Source of the DNA: Bacillus sp. FJAT-49711
GTDB lineage: Bacteria > Bacillota > Bacilli > Bacillales > Bacillaceae_C
Reading direction: 5' to 3'
Length of the DNA stretch: 64,000 bases
Assembly: GCF_018343715.1 (NCBI RefSeq)
Contig: NZ_JAGYPL010000005.1
Span: 86,299 to 150,298 of the forward strand
The notes under the pieces are model-generated. The model did no database searches and was not told the DNA's origin. It saw nothing but the letters and a program-made list of their open reading frames with translations. Each line of letters starts with the position of its first letter. Positions within the stretch are counted from its first letter, which is position 1. This document shows, piece by piece, positions 28,716 through 37,547 of the stretch. Both the position numbers and the translations under genes were made by a program.

Positions 28716-29999
28716 TTATTTTAATTGTGCATCTGCTTGTTTTTGAGCATTTTTAAGAACTTCCTTAATATCCTGGCCGCCTATATAATTTTGCATTTCT
28801 GCTACTAAAATATCTTCAACCGCATATGTGTGCATACCATAGTTTACAGCAGGGATTTCTTCCATCCATTTTGAGAAATCAGCTACTGTCGTTTGACCGC
28901 CAAAGTATTCATCTTCCGCTTTATACGCATCCCCATCTGCAGCAGGTTTATAAGTGCCAAGCGCGCCTACATCTGTTACTAAATTTTGATAGAAATCTTT
29001 ATTGGCTCCGAATGTATTAGCTAAAAACTCAGCTGCTTTTTCTTTTCCATCAACATTTAGAACATAGAATGAGCTTCCACCCAAGTTAGAAGCATTTACA
29101 GCATTCGGCAAGTCTAATCTTGGAATTGGAACGACACTCCATTTTCCGGATTGTGATTCCTCCGCTTTAATACTAGGTGTAATCCAGTTTCCTTGTGCAA
29201 CAGCAGCAACATCACCATTGTTAAACCCTGCAAGTAATTGGCTCCAGTCTGAATGAATACCGGCAACTCCTTCATCTAGCATTGTTTTATATACACGAAA
29301 TGCCTCAGCCAATGCTTTGTTGCCACTAATATCAGGAGTAACACCATCTTCTTTTAAGTACCATTTTCCTGCTGTTTGAATCATCATGCGAATTGTTCCT
29401 AAATCGTTAGGATCAACCGTAATCATTGGCTTTCCTGTCTTTTCTTTCACTTTTTTACCCATCTCGATGAATTGATCCCACGTGATGTTTGTAAAATCTT
29501 CCACTGTATAACCGGCTTCTTTAATCATATCTGTACGAACATATAAGCCAGCTACACCTGTATCGAAAGGCAAACCATAGATTTTCCCATCTAAACTAGC
29601 AGAATCAATTTTATAAGCTGCAAAATCGTCTTTATTGATATACTCAGATAGATCAAAAAACGCATCCGGATATGCCTTTAAGAAGCTTTGCGCACGGTAG
29701 TCCTCAATTAGGACAAGATTTGGCATCCCTTTCATTGTTCCGGAGCTTAATCCTGTATTTAATTTAGAAACGATATCTGGTTGACCGTTTTCAATAATTT
29801 TGAGATTAACATCTTCTTTTCCGTTATAAGCTTCATCAGCTAGCTTTAAAGCTGCTATATTGAAATTAGGGTCCCATGCCCAAGCAGTTATTGTATTTGA
29901 ATCACCACTTTTGTCAGAACCACTTCCTTCTTTTGAACCTGAACCACATGCAGCAAGCATCATTATACTCGCAACGACTAACAATAATAGCTTTTTCAT
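28716..29999 (-). CDS. Sugar-binding lipoprotein of ABC transporter (likely beta-galactosides)
   Basis: A 427-residue extracellular solute-binding protein (family 1). The signal ends in the lipobox LAAC with Cys18, followed by a Gly/Ser-rich linker. The mature part shows the usual ITAWAWDPNFN start and a central PFDTGVAGLYVRTD hinge motif. It would bind the sugar outside the membrane and deliver it to the two permeases. Galactoside specificity is inferred from lacZ in the same operon. AAGGAGG precedes the ATG. A cre operator at 30019-30033 lies just upstream of this site. Confidence 0.93.
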   Translation of the reverse strand: MKKLLLLVVASIMMLAACGSGSKEGSGSDKSGDSNTITAWAWDPNFNIAALKLADEAYNGKEDVNLKIIENGQPDIVSKLNTGLSSGTMKGMPNLVLIEDYRAQSFLKAYPDAFFDLSEYINKDDFAAYKIDSASLDGKIYGLPFDTGVAGLYVRTDMIKEAGYTVEDFTNITWDQFIEMGKKVKEKTGKPMITVDPNDLGTIRMMIQTAGKWYLKEDGVTPDISGNKALAEAFRVYKTMLDEGVAGIHSDWSQLLAGFNNGDVAAVAQGNWITPSIKAEESQSGKWSVVPIPRLDLPNAVNASNLGGSSFYVLNVDGKEKAAEFLANTFGANKDFYQNLVTDVGALGTYKPAADGDAYKAEDEYFGGQTTVADFSKWMEEIPAVNYGMHTYAVEDILVAEMQNYIGGQDIKEVLKNAQKQADAQLK

Positions 30000-30018
30000 T
30001 CTATATACCTCCTTATTG

Positions 30019-30033
30019 TTGGAAACGCTTGCT
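30019..30033. promoter_or_regulatory. CcpA cre operator
   Basis: TTGGAAACGCTTGCT matches the cre consensus WTGNAANCGNWNNCW at every defined position. It lies about 20 bases upstream of the binding-protein start codon, where CcpA could block transcription when glucose is present. Confidence 0.82.
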
Positions 30034-30063
30034 CCCTATAAAAATGATAACAAAATAAAAAAA

Positions 30064-30083
30064 AAGACCGTTAGGACGATCTT
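30064..30083 (-). terminator. Terminator between kinase and binding-protein genes
   Basis: On the minus strand AAGATCG pairs with CGGTCTT (one G-U) and runs into a tract of T from about 30065 down to 30051. It separates the yesN/yesM-type genes from the transport operon. Confidence 0.7.
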
Positions 30084-30116
30084 TGGATTAAACTTTGAAT
30101 ATATTTTGATAATCTT

Positions 30117-30131
30117 TTGGAAACGTTTTCC
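30117..30131. promoter_or_regulatory. Second cre-like site
   Basis: TTGGAAACGTTTTCC fits the cre consensus at all but the last defined position. It is about 90 bases upstream of the first site and lies near the kinase stop codon, so it may act on the regulator transcript or together with the first site. Confidence 0.65.
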
Positions 30132-30145
30132 TATTGGCACTATTT

Positions 30146-31927
30146 TTATAAATTTGTATTTTCTTTAGATTTAATAACGGGCAACCTAATTGTGATTCTT
30201 GTTCCTTCCCCTAATTGGCTTGATACATCTACACCGTATTGTTCCCCATATATTAACTGAATCCGCTCTTGTACATTTCGGATGCCAATCCCGCTAAAGA
30301 GCTGGCGCTTGCTTTTACGGTCTAGAGTTTTATCCTCCATTCCATCCCCATTATCGTTTATTTCACAAATAAGCAAGTCGTCTCTTTGTAATATCATTAG
30401 CTGAATGATCCCTTCTTTTTTGCGGTTAAATCCATGAAAAAATGCATTCTCGATAAAAGGCTGCAATATTAATTTCGGAAGTTCGAGTTGTAAACATTCA
30501 GGAGAAACGAAATAATGAACTTTAATCAAATCACCATAACGAATTTGATTGATATATACATAGCTTTTTACATTATCCAATTCTTGTTCTACAGTGTTTG
30601 TTTCACTAATATTACCAATCGTGTTCTGTAATAAAGAGATTAACGCATTAATCGTTTGTGCGGATTTTTCTCTATCACCGTTTTGCACCATGAATTTGAC
30701 AGATGCCAGTGTATTATATAAAAAGTGGGGATTGATCTGCTGTTGAAGAGCTTCCAATTCAGCATTTCTCTGCTTTTTTTGTGTATCTATCAGCTTTTCT
30801 ACATATTCATGAAGCTCATCCAACATATCATTAAACGCCTTGGCAAGCTGCCTTGTTTCATAGCTTCCCGATTCGTTGACATATGAATCAAAGTTCTTTT
30901 GACTCATATTAGATATTTGTCTTACTAATGAAGATAACGATTTAGTCAACCTTCGTGAAATGATAAATACGATACATAAAGCTAAAAAAACAATGATAGC
31001 ACTAATCAAGGCAATCATTTTTGAATTAAGCAAGTTGCTTGTAACCGTTTCACGATCGATTAAATTGACGAGAAACATATCTAAAGTTGGTAAATATGTG
31101 GAAAATAATAAACGGTTTTCTCCCAATACTTCAACTTGTTTATAATGATCTTTGTATTCATCCATTTTTTCAACATCTTGCAGCAAATCATGAAATTTTT
31201 GTCCAGCGATGGACTCGTCACTACTTGATACAACCATTCCAGATTGATTTAACAGCAATACATTATTTCCATTACCAGTATATCTTGCATATAACTGCTT
31301 GAAATCCTGTTCACGGATTGCAATATAGATCACACCATAAATATGGTCAGTAGATTTATCAACTAGCGCTTTTGAAACGACGATCGTTTCTTCCCGGTTT
31401 ATATCATGATCAATTTTTTTTGGATCATATTGATATAAAATTCTATTTGGGTCTTTATAGGAATTCAACGTAATACGATCCTTCTTTAATTTGTCTGCAG
31501 AAACAGGCCAATTCACATAGTTGGTTGAATATAAGCGACCATTCTCGCCCAATAAAACAATATTAATTCCTTCTTGATTGATCATCGTTAAATAACGATC
31601 CATTTGTAATTTAATTCGATGTGTTGCCTTTGCCAATTCTATTGGCTCTGATTGTTCACTTGTTAAGTAATTTTGCACATATCCACTTTGCTGGACTTGG
31701 TTAGCGACAGATACTAATGAATAACTAAAGGCTTCAAAATCAGTTGTCACCTGATCCATTACCTTCGCATTTGCAATACTAAAGGTATCAATAAATAACC
31801 TTTCTGACATACGAATCATCGTATACGTAATTAAGACGGAGACAGCTACAATACTCACAACCATTACAAGAAACATCTTAAAAAATAGGCTATTATTTTT
31901 TATACTGTTTAAAAAATTTCTTATCAT
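30146..31927 (-). CDS. YesM-type sensor histidine kinase
   Basis: A 593-residue membrane kinase. Two membrane helices (about 18-40 and 300-320) enclose an extracellular sensor of about 260 residues. A HAMP segment follows, then the His_kinase domain with QQINPHFLYNTLAS (His401) and an HATPase with DNGDGMEDK and GIGIRNVQERIQLIYG. This QxxxNPHFLYN type does not use HisKA. The gene overlaps the regulator by 4 bases and is co-transcribed with it. The likely signal is an external galactoside, perhaps sensed through the binding protein (inference). Confidence 0.92.
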   Translation of the reverse strand: MIRNFLNSIKNNSLFFKMFLVMVVSIVAVSVLITYTMIRMSERLFIDTFSIANAKVMDQVTTDFEAFSYSLVSVANQVQQSGYVQNYLTSEQSEPIELAKATHRIKLQMDRYLTMINQEGINIVLLGENGRLYSTNYVNWPVSADKLKKDRITLNSYKDPNRILYQYDPKKIDHDINREETIVVSKALVDKSTDHIYGVIYIAIREQDFKQLYARYTGNGNNVLLLNQSGMVVSSSDESIAGQKFHDLLQDVEKMDEYKDHYKQVEVLGENRLLFSTYLPTLDMFLVNLIDRETVTSNLLNSKMIALISAIIVFLALCIVFIISRRLTKSLSSLVRQISNMSQKNFDSYVNESGSYETRQLAKAFNDMLDELHEYVEKLIDTQKKQRNAELEALQQQINPHFLYNTLASVKFMVQNGDREKSAQTINALISLLQNTIGNISETNTVEQELDNVKSYVYINQIRYGDLIKVHYFVSPECLQLELPKLILQPFIENAFFHGFNRKKEGIIQLMILQRDDLLICEINDNGDGMEDKTLDRKSKRQLFSGIGIRNVQERIQLIYGEQYGVDVSSQLGEGTRITIRLPVIKSKENTNL

Positions 31928-33471
31928 TTTCTCAAGTCCGCTCCAGAAAAGCTTTTCCTATACTTACTAGGAGACATTCCCGTCGTTTTTTTAAAAACCT
32001 TACAAAAATAACTATGATCTGAATACCCCACAATGCCGCTAACTTCTGAAATTGAAATCTTATTATTTTGTAAAAAGTCTTTTGCCTTCCCAATTCTGAA
32101 TTGTGTTAAATACTCATTGAATCCTATCCCATGATGGTTGCTAAAATATGATGATAAATAAGATGGATTAAAATGAAAATGATCAGCTAAGCTAGTTAAG
32201 CTAATCGGCTCGGCATAATGCTCTTCAATATAAGCAAGTAATTTTTTCATATTGGATTGACTAGGATCTTGAAGTTCATCATCAATCACTTCTTTTACTT
32301 GATTTAAATAGGAGTGGAAATAATTAGTTGTCTCGAGAACATCCTTTGCATGATTGATCATAGAAAAGTGATGATATTTTTCTTGTTGTAATGTTTCACT
32401 TTTAAACTTTAAGTTTTCCAACAAAATAGTCGTATTGAAAATAATATTTCCGAGAAAGGATTTAAATTCATTTTCATCATTTGTATATTGGTGAGACAAA
32501 TATTCAACATAATCGTTTAAATATATAAAGGCTTCTGCAAAATTTCTTCGTTTAAAAACATCAATAAAATGATTTAAATCAAATGTATCATTTTCTTCTT
32601 TAATTATTTCAGGTAATTGTTCATGAGATAACAAAGTATAATGAGGGAAGTAAAAGTGATATTGTCTAAGCTTCTGCAAATCATTTTGAAATTGATTTTT
32701 TAAGTCTTTTAATAATGTAAATGGTTCACTTAAAGTCCACTTAATCTTAAATGGAATGTCCCCAGATTGTTCGATATCTCCCAATTTTTTGTGAATGATT
32801 GATAATTCATCCTTATCGATATTAAGTAAATATGTAAAGCTCGTATCTTCTTTAAATATTTGATAATGCTTGATCCCTGTAAACATGCTTACTGCTTGGA
32901 CTATTTGTGAAACTTCTACACCTTCCGTGTCTATATCTCCGCCAAGCAAACAATAATATTTTTTAGGAAATGCCTCTTTCACTAATTGCTGATCATAATG
33001 GATGTCGTAGCCCTCCATCAAATAATGAATGATTTCTTCTATTGTGTTTAATTTGCTTTCGGTGCGATTAAGAGTAAAATTTGGTATTTTTTTAACCGCA
33101 TTCTGTAATGCTTTTAATAGTTCCGGTCCATCTAATTTAGGTTTTAGGATATAATCTGCTACTCCGCTTTGAAAGGTTGAGCGTACATATTCGAAATCAC
33201 TAAAACTGCTTAAAATGATCACTTCAGTACCTGGATAGTTTTCCTTGATCTCCTTTGTCAACTTTTCACCATCCATAACAGGCATAACCATATCTGTAAT
33301 GACTATATGTGGCCGCTCCCGCTCAATTAATTGAAGTGCTTCAGTTCCATTTGAAGCTTCACCAACAATCGTAAAACCTTCCTGCTCCCAATTTATATAA
33401 TGCTTGATCCCTTGGCGAATCAACACTTCATCATCAACAATCAAAACTTTACAACGCTCCTGTTTATTCAC
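31924..33471 (-). CDS. YesN-type response regulator with AraC DNA-binding domain
   Basis: A 515-residue regulator. The receiver has LIVDDE and the acceptor IVITDMVMP (Asp60), followed by a middle region of about 260 residues. The C-terminal AraC/XylS double helix-turn-helix begins ISLTSLADHFHFNPSYLSSYF and ends YSDHSYFCKVFKKTTGMSPSKYR. GTG 33471 is set by AAAGGAGGG. It likely activates the sugar operon from 29999 when phosphorylated by the kinase downstream. A small hairpin CTCGG-TGAAAG-CCGAG lies in its leader. Confidence 0.93.
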   Translation of the reverse strand: MNKQERCKVLIVDDEVLIRQGIKHYINWEQEGFTIVGEASNGTEALQLIERERPHIVITDMVMPVMDGEKLTKEIKENYPGTEVIILSSFSDFEYVRSTFQSGVADYILKPKLDGPELLKALQNAVKKIPNFTLNRTESKLNTIEEIIHYLMEGYDIHYDQQLVKEAFPKKYYCLLGGDIDTEGVEVSQIVQAVSMFTGIKHYQIFKEDTSFTYLLNIDKDELSIIHKKLGDIEQSGDIPFKIKWTLSEPFTLLKDLKNQFQNDLQKLRQYHFYFPHYTLLSHEQLPEIIKEENDTFDLNHFIDVFKRRNFAEAFIYLNDYVEYLSHQYTNDENEFKSFLGNIIFNTTILLENLKFKSETLQQEKYHHFSMINHAKDVLETTNYFHSYLNQVKEVIDDELQDPSQSNMKKLLAYIEEHYAEPISLTSLADHFHFNPSYLSSYFSNHHGIGFNEYLTQFRIGKAKDFLQNNKISISEVSGIVGYSDHSYFCKVFKKTTGMSPSKYRKSFSGADLRK

Positions 33472-33595
33472 TAGTCAACCCTCCTTTCACGTTCATAGAC
33501 ACTCGGCTTTCACCGAGCCAGCTGATATATGGTTTTCTTGTAATACTTGTTTCTTCTCCCACATTTAGGAGGATATTCGTCATATTTAGCAAATA

Positions 33596-34156
33596 TTAAC
33601 CAGCGTCTTGCCGGTTCTCTTCTATTATCATCATATTGTAATGATATAAATCTGCTTCATATCTTCTTTTATATGTGTCCAAGCTATGTTCTTTTACAAT
33701 ATTAAAGTCTATCTCATCAACTATTTCATATAAACGGTTTAATGCCTCAGCATTTCTCCATGCAGTTTCTTCAAATTCAATATTCATTTCATGCTCTTCA
33801 ACGATCATTCGAAACAGCTTGCTATTGTTTCGGTATTCGGATGGAGAGTGATTTCTTTTCATCTTGTATATCTCAATCGTTATTGGCAATGATTTTAACA
33901 ATGCTTCTCGATCCATCGCATGCCCCAGTTCATGCATAGTTAGAGTTTTTATATAAGTCTCTAGTGGAATAGATTTTATCATGCTTTTTCTGGCCTTCTG
34001 CACACGATTCATATCACAACAAAGAAAATGATGGATAAAGTCATAACTCATATTAACGCCTGTACCCTGTAATTTTAATTTAACATTCATATGGACAGCT
34101 CTCATCGTTAAAAGAATCCATTGTTTAATACGCTTATTTATATTTCGTTTATTCAT
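33596..34156 (-). CDS. Putative HELGH zinc metalloprotease, unrecognised family
   Basis: A 186-residue protein without signal peptide or membrane helix. Residues 75-79 read HELGH, the zinc-binding and catalytic core of zincin peptidases, followed by AMD. About 40 residues later EEHEMNIEFEETAW (120-133) offers acidic third ligands as in gluzincins. The N-terminus is rich in Lys/Arg. Length and layout are reminiscent of ImmA/IrrE-like or minigluzincin proteins, but I do not recognise the family. No phage or repressor gene is next to it. The start has no clear ribosome binding site, so the 5' end is uncertain. Confidence 0.6.
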   Translation of the reverse strand: MNKRNINKRIKQWILLTMRAVHMNVKLKLQGTGVNMSYDFIHHFLCCDMNRVQKARKSMIKSIPLETYIKTLTMHELGHAMDREALLKSLPITIEIYKMKRNHSPSEYRNNSKLFRMIVEEHEMNIEFEETAWRNAEALNRLYEIVDEIDFNIVKEHSLDTYKRRYEADLYHYNMMIIEENRQDAG

Positions 34157-34336
34157 ACATACCCCTAGCTCTCAAATAGTAGAAAAAAAACAAGAAAATA
34201 TGACTAAATTTAAATTTAGCTGTTTCTAACTATTTTATCATTATAATTAAATGATTTAAGAATTCAAGGTATTATTCCGATCGCTTTCTTGGCACTTTAT
34301 ATATTTTCAGGTACTTGAGTACTAATCAAAAAGAAA

Positions 34337-34361
34337 GTTTAGTAGAAATCCAAGTGGATAA
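34337..34361 (+). promoter_or_regulatory. Possible sigma-B promoter of the KGG gene
   Basis: GTTTAG (34337-34342) and GGATAA (34356-34361) with a 13-base spacer resemble the sigma-B pattern GTTTAA-N12-14-GGGTAT, 44 bases before the ATG. KGG-type proteins of the GsiB group are sigma-B controlled in relatives. Confidence 0.4.
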
Positions 34362-34404
34362 ACATATGGATGTAAGACCAATACTTTTCAAAGGAGAGAT
34401 TCTG

Positions 34405-34680
34405 ATGGCTAACAATAATGACAACCGTGATGGAATGTCCCGCGAAGAAGCAGGTCAAAAAGGTGGAGAGGCAACAGCGAGGAACCACGATCGGGATTTC
34501 TATGAAGAAATAGGAAGAAAAGGCGGAGAAGCAACCTCCGAAAATCACGACCGTGATTTCTATGAAAAAATTGGAAAAAAGGGTGGAGAAGCCACTTCCG
34601 ATAATCATGATCGAGATTTCTATGAAGAGATCGGAAAAAAAGGCGGAGAAAATAGTCACGGCGGCGGCCGAAACAGCTAA
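34405..34680 (+). CDS. KGG-repeat stress protein (GsiB/YciG-like)
   Basis: A 91-residue very hydrophilic protein made of 20-residue units KGGEATxxNHDRDFYExIGx, with four KGG motifs. This is the LEA-like KGG family (general stress protein GsiB and YciG relatives), thought to protect cells under stress. ATG 34405 is preceded by AAAGGAGA at a good distance. The open frame reaches back to 34315, but that part lacks a ribosome site and the protein family starts at MANNNDNRDGM. It ends at a terminator. Confidence 0.88.
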   Translation: MANNNDNRDGMSREEAGQKGGEATARNHDRDFYEEIGRKGGEATSENHDRDFYEKIGKKGGEATSDNHDRDFYEEIGKKGGENSHGGGRNS

Positions 34681-34709
34681 TAATTGTTTGCAGATAAATT
34701 ATGTTAACG

Positions 34710-34760
34710 AAAGGCTGACTCAAAAGGTCGTTAAATACGACTCTTTAGGGTCAGTCTTTT
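34710..34760 (+). terminator. Intrinsic terminator after the KGG gene
   Basis: AAAGGCTGAC at about 34710 pairs with GGGTCAGTCTTTTT near 34748-34761, and an inner TCGT/ACGA stem extends it. It ends in a T-tract. Confidence 0.82.
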
Positions 34761-34896
34761 TCTATAATGATGCCTTGGCCTATACGATTGATAAGGGCTT
34801 TCCACTTTTATAATAGATACCGTTTCGTAATCTGGTTTCTCGGGATTGTTGGAATTTGAAAAAAGAAAAAACTGATAGACGCTGAGCAGCCCGAAT

Positions 34897-35000
34897 AAAC
34901 GTAGACTCTGCTAGAAATAGGAGATAGGCAAGACGAGCCTGTGAAGGATGGCCATTTGTCCGCGGAAAGCGAAGCAACTAGAGTAGAAACCAACAGACTC
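34897..35000. repeat. Dispersed Bacillaceae intergenic repeat (degenerate copy)
   Basis: The stretch with GGCAAGACGAGCCTGTG and CCGCGGAAAGCGAAGCAAC, then TAGAAACCAACAG, has the layout of an intergenic repeat I recall from many Bacillaceae genomes (AAGACGAG...CCGCGGAAAGCGA...GAAATCAAC). It is GC-richer than its surroundings and non-coding. A short A8GG-CAT-CCT6 hairpin follows at about 35012-35031. Only one copy is visible here, so the assignment rests on memory of the pattern. Confidence 0.5.
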
Positions 35001-35136
35001 GTTCATGGCAAAAAAAAGGCATCCTTTTTTGTACACCCATCTTATGTATTATCTATTGTATTTAAAAACTATCACCATCAGTATCCATACATAGGTTATA
35101 ATTAAAGTTGGAAATTATTGCATTGGGGGTAGTGGA

Positions 35137-36006
35137 TTGGATACGATTACCCATACTTTATTTGGGTTGGCATTATACGGAACTGTTGATAAGAAAAATA
35201 TGGACAAAAAGTATAAAGGAGCTTATCTTTTAACGGCTGTCGGAGCCAGTCAGATACCTGATATTGATGTGATATCCCAATGGTGGGATAATGCAGGGCT
35301 TTATCAAATGTGGCACCGTGGAATTACTCATTCTCTGTTTTTAACTCCGGTTTGGGCATTGTTATTTTTCATACTATGTCTTTTATTATTTAAAATAAAG
35401 GATATAAAATTGTTTATGCTCGCTTGGCTGGCGGTTTTCATACATGATACGAGCGACCTTTTCAATGCATGGGGAACGGGATATTTAGAACCTTTTTCAA
35501 ATATTCGCTTAAGCTTTGGCACAATTCCTATTGTTGATTTTGTTATTTGGATCATTATAGGGGCTTCCTTCCTATTTTCAAAAAGAAATAAGCTAAAATC
35601 ACCTTACTATTTTAAATTAGCGTGGGCTTTTATTGCCCTTCATATTATGGTTCAAAGCACTCAAGGTTTTTTGATTTATAAACAATATGAGAAAAATGTT
35701 GACCAAGTAGCTCTTTCTGCTAATTTTATCCCATGGTCATTTTCCGTTATCACGAAAAAAGATGATAAAGTGACAATTTATCAGGATAATCTTTTCCAAA
35801 AAAAGAAAGAATTGTATGTTTTACAATCGAATGAAAATGCAGATTTGGACGCTCTTTTTACCGAGTTGCCGGAAGCAAAAACTCTTCATGAGTGGTCGCC
35901 ATTCGTAGTGGTCGTAGATGACGAAGATCGACTCGGCCTGTATGATCCGCGTTTTTATCGAAATGGGCAATCATTCCTATTTGAATATATAGAGAAAAAA
36001 AGATAA
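35137..36006 (+). CDS. YfhP/YdjM-like membrane-bound metal-dependent hydrolase
   Basis: A 289-residue membrane protein beginning MDTITHTLFGLALYG, the N-terminal signature of the YfhP/YdjM family (DUF457). SQIPDIDV and HRGITHSLFLTP supply Asp and His residues that may bind a metal, and HDTSDLFNAWGT is another conserved cluster. Four membrane helices fall at about 65-85, 95-112, 125-145 and 165-182. The C-terminal 100 residues are a soluble domain. The cellular role of the family is not well known. It starts at TTG 35137 behind GGGGGT. Confidence 0.85.
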   Translation: MDTITHTLFGLALYGTVDKKNMDKKYKGAYLLTAVGASQIPDIDVISQWWDNAGLYQMWHRGITHSLFLTPVWALLFFILCLLLFKIKDIKLFMLAWLAVFIHDTSDLFNAWGTGYLEPFSNIRLSFGTIPIVDFVIWIIIGASFLFSKRNKLKSPYYFKLAWAFIALHIMVQSTQGFLIYKQYEKNVDQVALSANFIPWSFSVITKKDDKVTIYQDNLFQKKKELYVLQSNENADLDALFTELPEAKTLHEWSPFVVVVDDEDRLGLYDPRFYRNGQSFLFEYIEKKR

Positions 36007-36015
36007 GAGCTGAAG

Positions 36016-36158
36016 GAGACCAGGACATAACTATTTCAGACAAAGATAAATCCGAACAATAGGTTGTTTAGTGTATATAACCGCTCCGGAAATATACTTC
36101 GCTAAGTTATATCATTGTTCGTCTTTAGGTTTGATTGTTTTAGTTATGTCCCAGCCTC
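36016..36158. repeat. MITE-like inverted-repeat element (about 143 bp)
   Basis: The ends GGACATAACTA (36023-36033) and TAGTTATGTCC (36141-36151) are perfect inverted repeats. Inside are further paired parts, GAACAAT/ATTGTTC and GTATAT/ATATAC around CGCTCCGG. The whole unit can fold into one long hairpin. The phrase GGGACATAACT...AGTTATGTCCCAGCCTC recalls a dispersed element in Bacillaceae genomes. It has no coding capacity and lies between a convergent pair, so it may also act as a terminator. Confidence 0.7.
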
Positions 36159-36192
36159 TATTTTAATTCTAATACCATCACACCAATAAATA

Positions 36193-36363
36193 CTACCAAA
36201 AGAATGGAAAGAACGGAAAGAACCCGACCCCTACGAATACCGGGTCGCCCCCACCTCCATTAGCACCGCCTACATATGAGACACCAACAATAATTAACAA
36301 AATAAATAGCACTACGATTAAAGCAAAGTTAAATCCACCTTTTCTTTCTTCCTTTTCTTCCAC
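36193..36363 (-). CDS. YjcZ-family small spore protein
   Basis: A 56-residue protein with a charged N-terminus (MEEKEERKGG) and the highly characteristic YjcZ helix FALIVVLFILLIIVGVSY. The C-terminus is a Gly/Phe-rich tail ending FFPFFPFFW, which is unusual for the family. GTG 36363 is chosen because AGGAGG lies 6 bases before it; the in-frame ATG 36384 is upstream of that site. In B. subtilis YjcZ-type proteins are made late in sporulation, so a spore role is likely. Confidence 0.82.
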   Translation of the reverse strand: MEEKEERKGGFNFALIVVLFILLIIVGVSYVGGANGGGGDPVFVGVGFFPFFPFFW

Positions 36364-36547
36364 ATTAATCCTCCTTTCTTTCATCGTGACAAATATGCTA
36401 CAACGTATGTTTTAAATGTATTCATGATTGGACATGTATCTCGTTTACAGTAAAAATGCGACAAAAAACTAGGAAATACTTTACTCATTTTTTGATAGGT
36501 ATATTTCATTGATTTTAATAGCTTTTTCCTCAAAAAATGAATGACAA

Positions 36548-36587
36548 AAAACCTTACATAAATTTACTTTATTTTACGTAAGGTTTT
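36548..36587 (-). terminator. Intrinsic terminator of the hydrolase gene
   Basis: AAAACCTTAC (36548-36557) pairs with GTAAGGTTTT (36578-36587), past the minus-strand stop at 36645. Confidence 0.8.
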
Positions 36588-36644
36588 AATAATTGCGAAT
36601 TAGCTTAATTCCGATTGCAAATACTTATATGTTAGAAAAATCAC

Positions 36645-37475
36645 TTAACGATTTCCACCCAAAAAGCTCTCAACAATCTCATTAAACTTTTCACTATGCT
36701 CCCAAAACATTAAATGTCCTCCAAGCACTTCGATCGAGGATTGAGGAGTAAGTTTTTCAGTAAATGCTTTAGCTATAGGAGCCCAGTGTTCCGCGATAAC
36801 AGTAAGAACGGGTACTGACTCACTAGCAAGTTTTGCCTCTTCGCGGTAATCAGAAAACATTCCTGAAGCAAATAAGCTAGCTGCTATATAATGTGGAGTT
36901 TTTAAAGATTGCTCTACTAACCAGTTTAACTCGGTTTCTGCTAACTCTCTTTGCACCATCACTCCAGTGGCGTAACCTGAGATGAACTCTCGTTGTTTAT
37001 CTCGATCTTGTAGATAATGAGTATAAGCTGCAGCTATTTCATCAAGCGGCCCCTCTACCCAGTCTTGTTCGTGATTGATTGATAATGGTTTTGGTGATAA
37101 GTCTACAAAAATTAATGACTTGATATTCTTCGTCCCCTGCTGCCTTATATACTCCCATATTGTCAAACATCCAAATGACCAACCTACTAACGTTACATTC
37201 TTCAGTTCTAGTGCCTCGATTATCTTCACTAAATCTGATCCATGCGTAACATAATCATTTCCATGCATTGTAATCGATGATTTTCCATGACTTCGGGGAT
37301 CCATTACTATTACGCGGTTTGTCTTCTGAAAATACTCTATCTGCTTAGAAAAAACTTCTGAAGTAAAAGTCCATCCTGGAATAAAAACAATAGGGTCCCC
37401 GCTTCCCGCATCCTTGACAAACATCTCTACGCCATGTTCTACCTTAATATATCTTCCACCTTCAACTGCCACCAT
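36645..37475 (-). CDS. Alpha/beta hydrolase
   Basis: A 276-residue soluble hydrolase. The oxyanion region is FIPGWTFTS, the nucleophile elbow GWSFGC (Ser in GxSxG), an acid lies in the VPVLTVIAEH region, and the catalytic His in GGHLMFWEH. A cap domain lies between about 130 and 210. It resembles lactonase/haloperoxidase-type hydrolases, but the substrate is unknown. It lies 72 bases downstream of the large kinase gene on the same strand and could be co-transcribed. GGGGAGGG precedes the ATG. Confidence 0.88.
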   Translation of the reverse strand: MVAVEGGRYIKVEHGVEMFVKDAGSGDPIVFIPGWTFTSEVFSKQIEYFQKTNRVIVMDPRSHGKSSITMHGNDYVTHGSDLVKIIEALELKNVTLVGWSFGCLTIWEYIRQQGTKNIKSLIFVDLSPKPLSINHEQDWVEGPLDEIAAAYTHYLQDRDKQREFISGYATGVMVQRELAETELNWLVEQSLKTPHYIAASLFASGMFSDYREEAKLASESVPVLTVIAEHWAPIAKAFTEKLTPQSSIEVLGGHLMFWEHSEKFNEIVESFLGGNR

Positions 37476-37547
37476 CTATCCCTCCCCTAATATCATCAAT
37501 CATTATTTATATTCGGGAATCACTTTAAAAAACCTCTTAAATTTCTG

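Noticed and set aside
34339-34723. Minus-strand ORFs of 104-106 codons over the KGG gene
   Set aside because: They mirror the 60-bp KGG repeats; the plus frame has the ribosome site and family motif.
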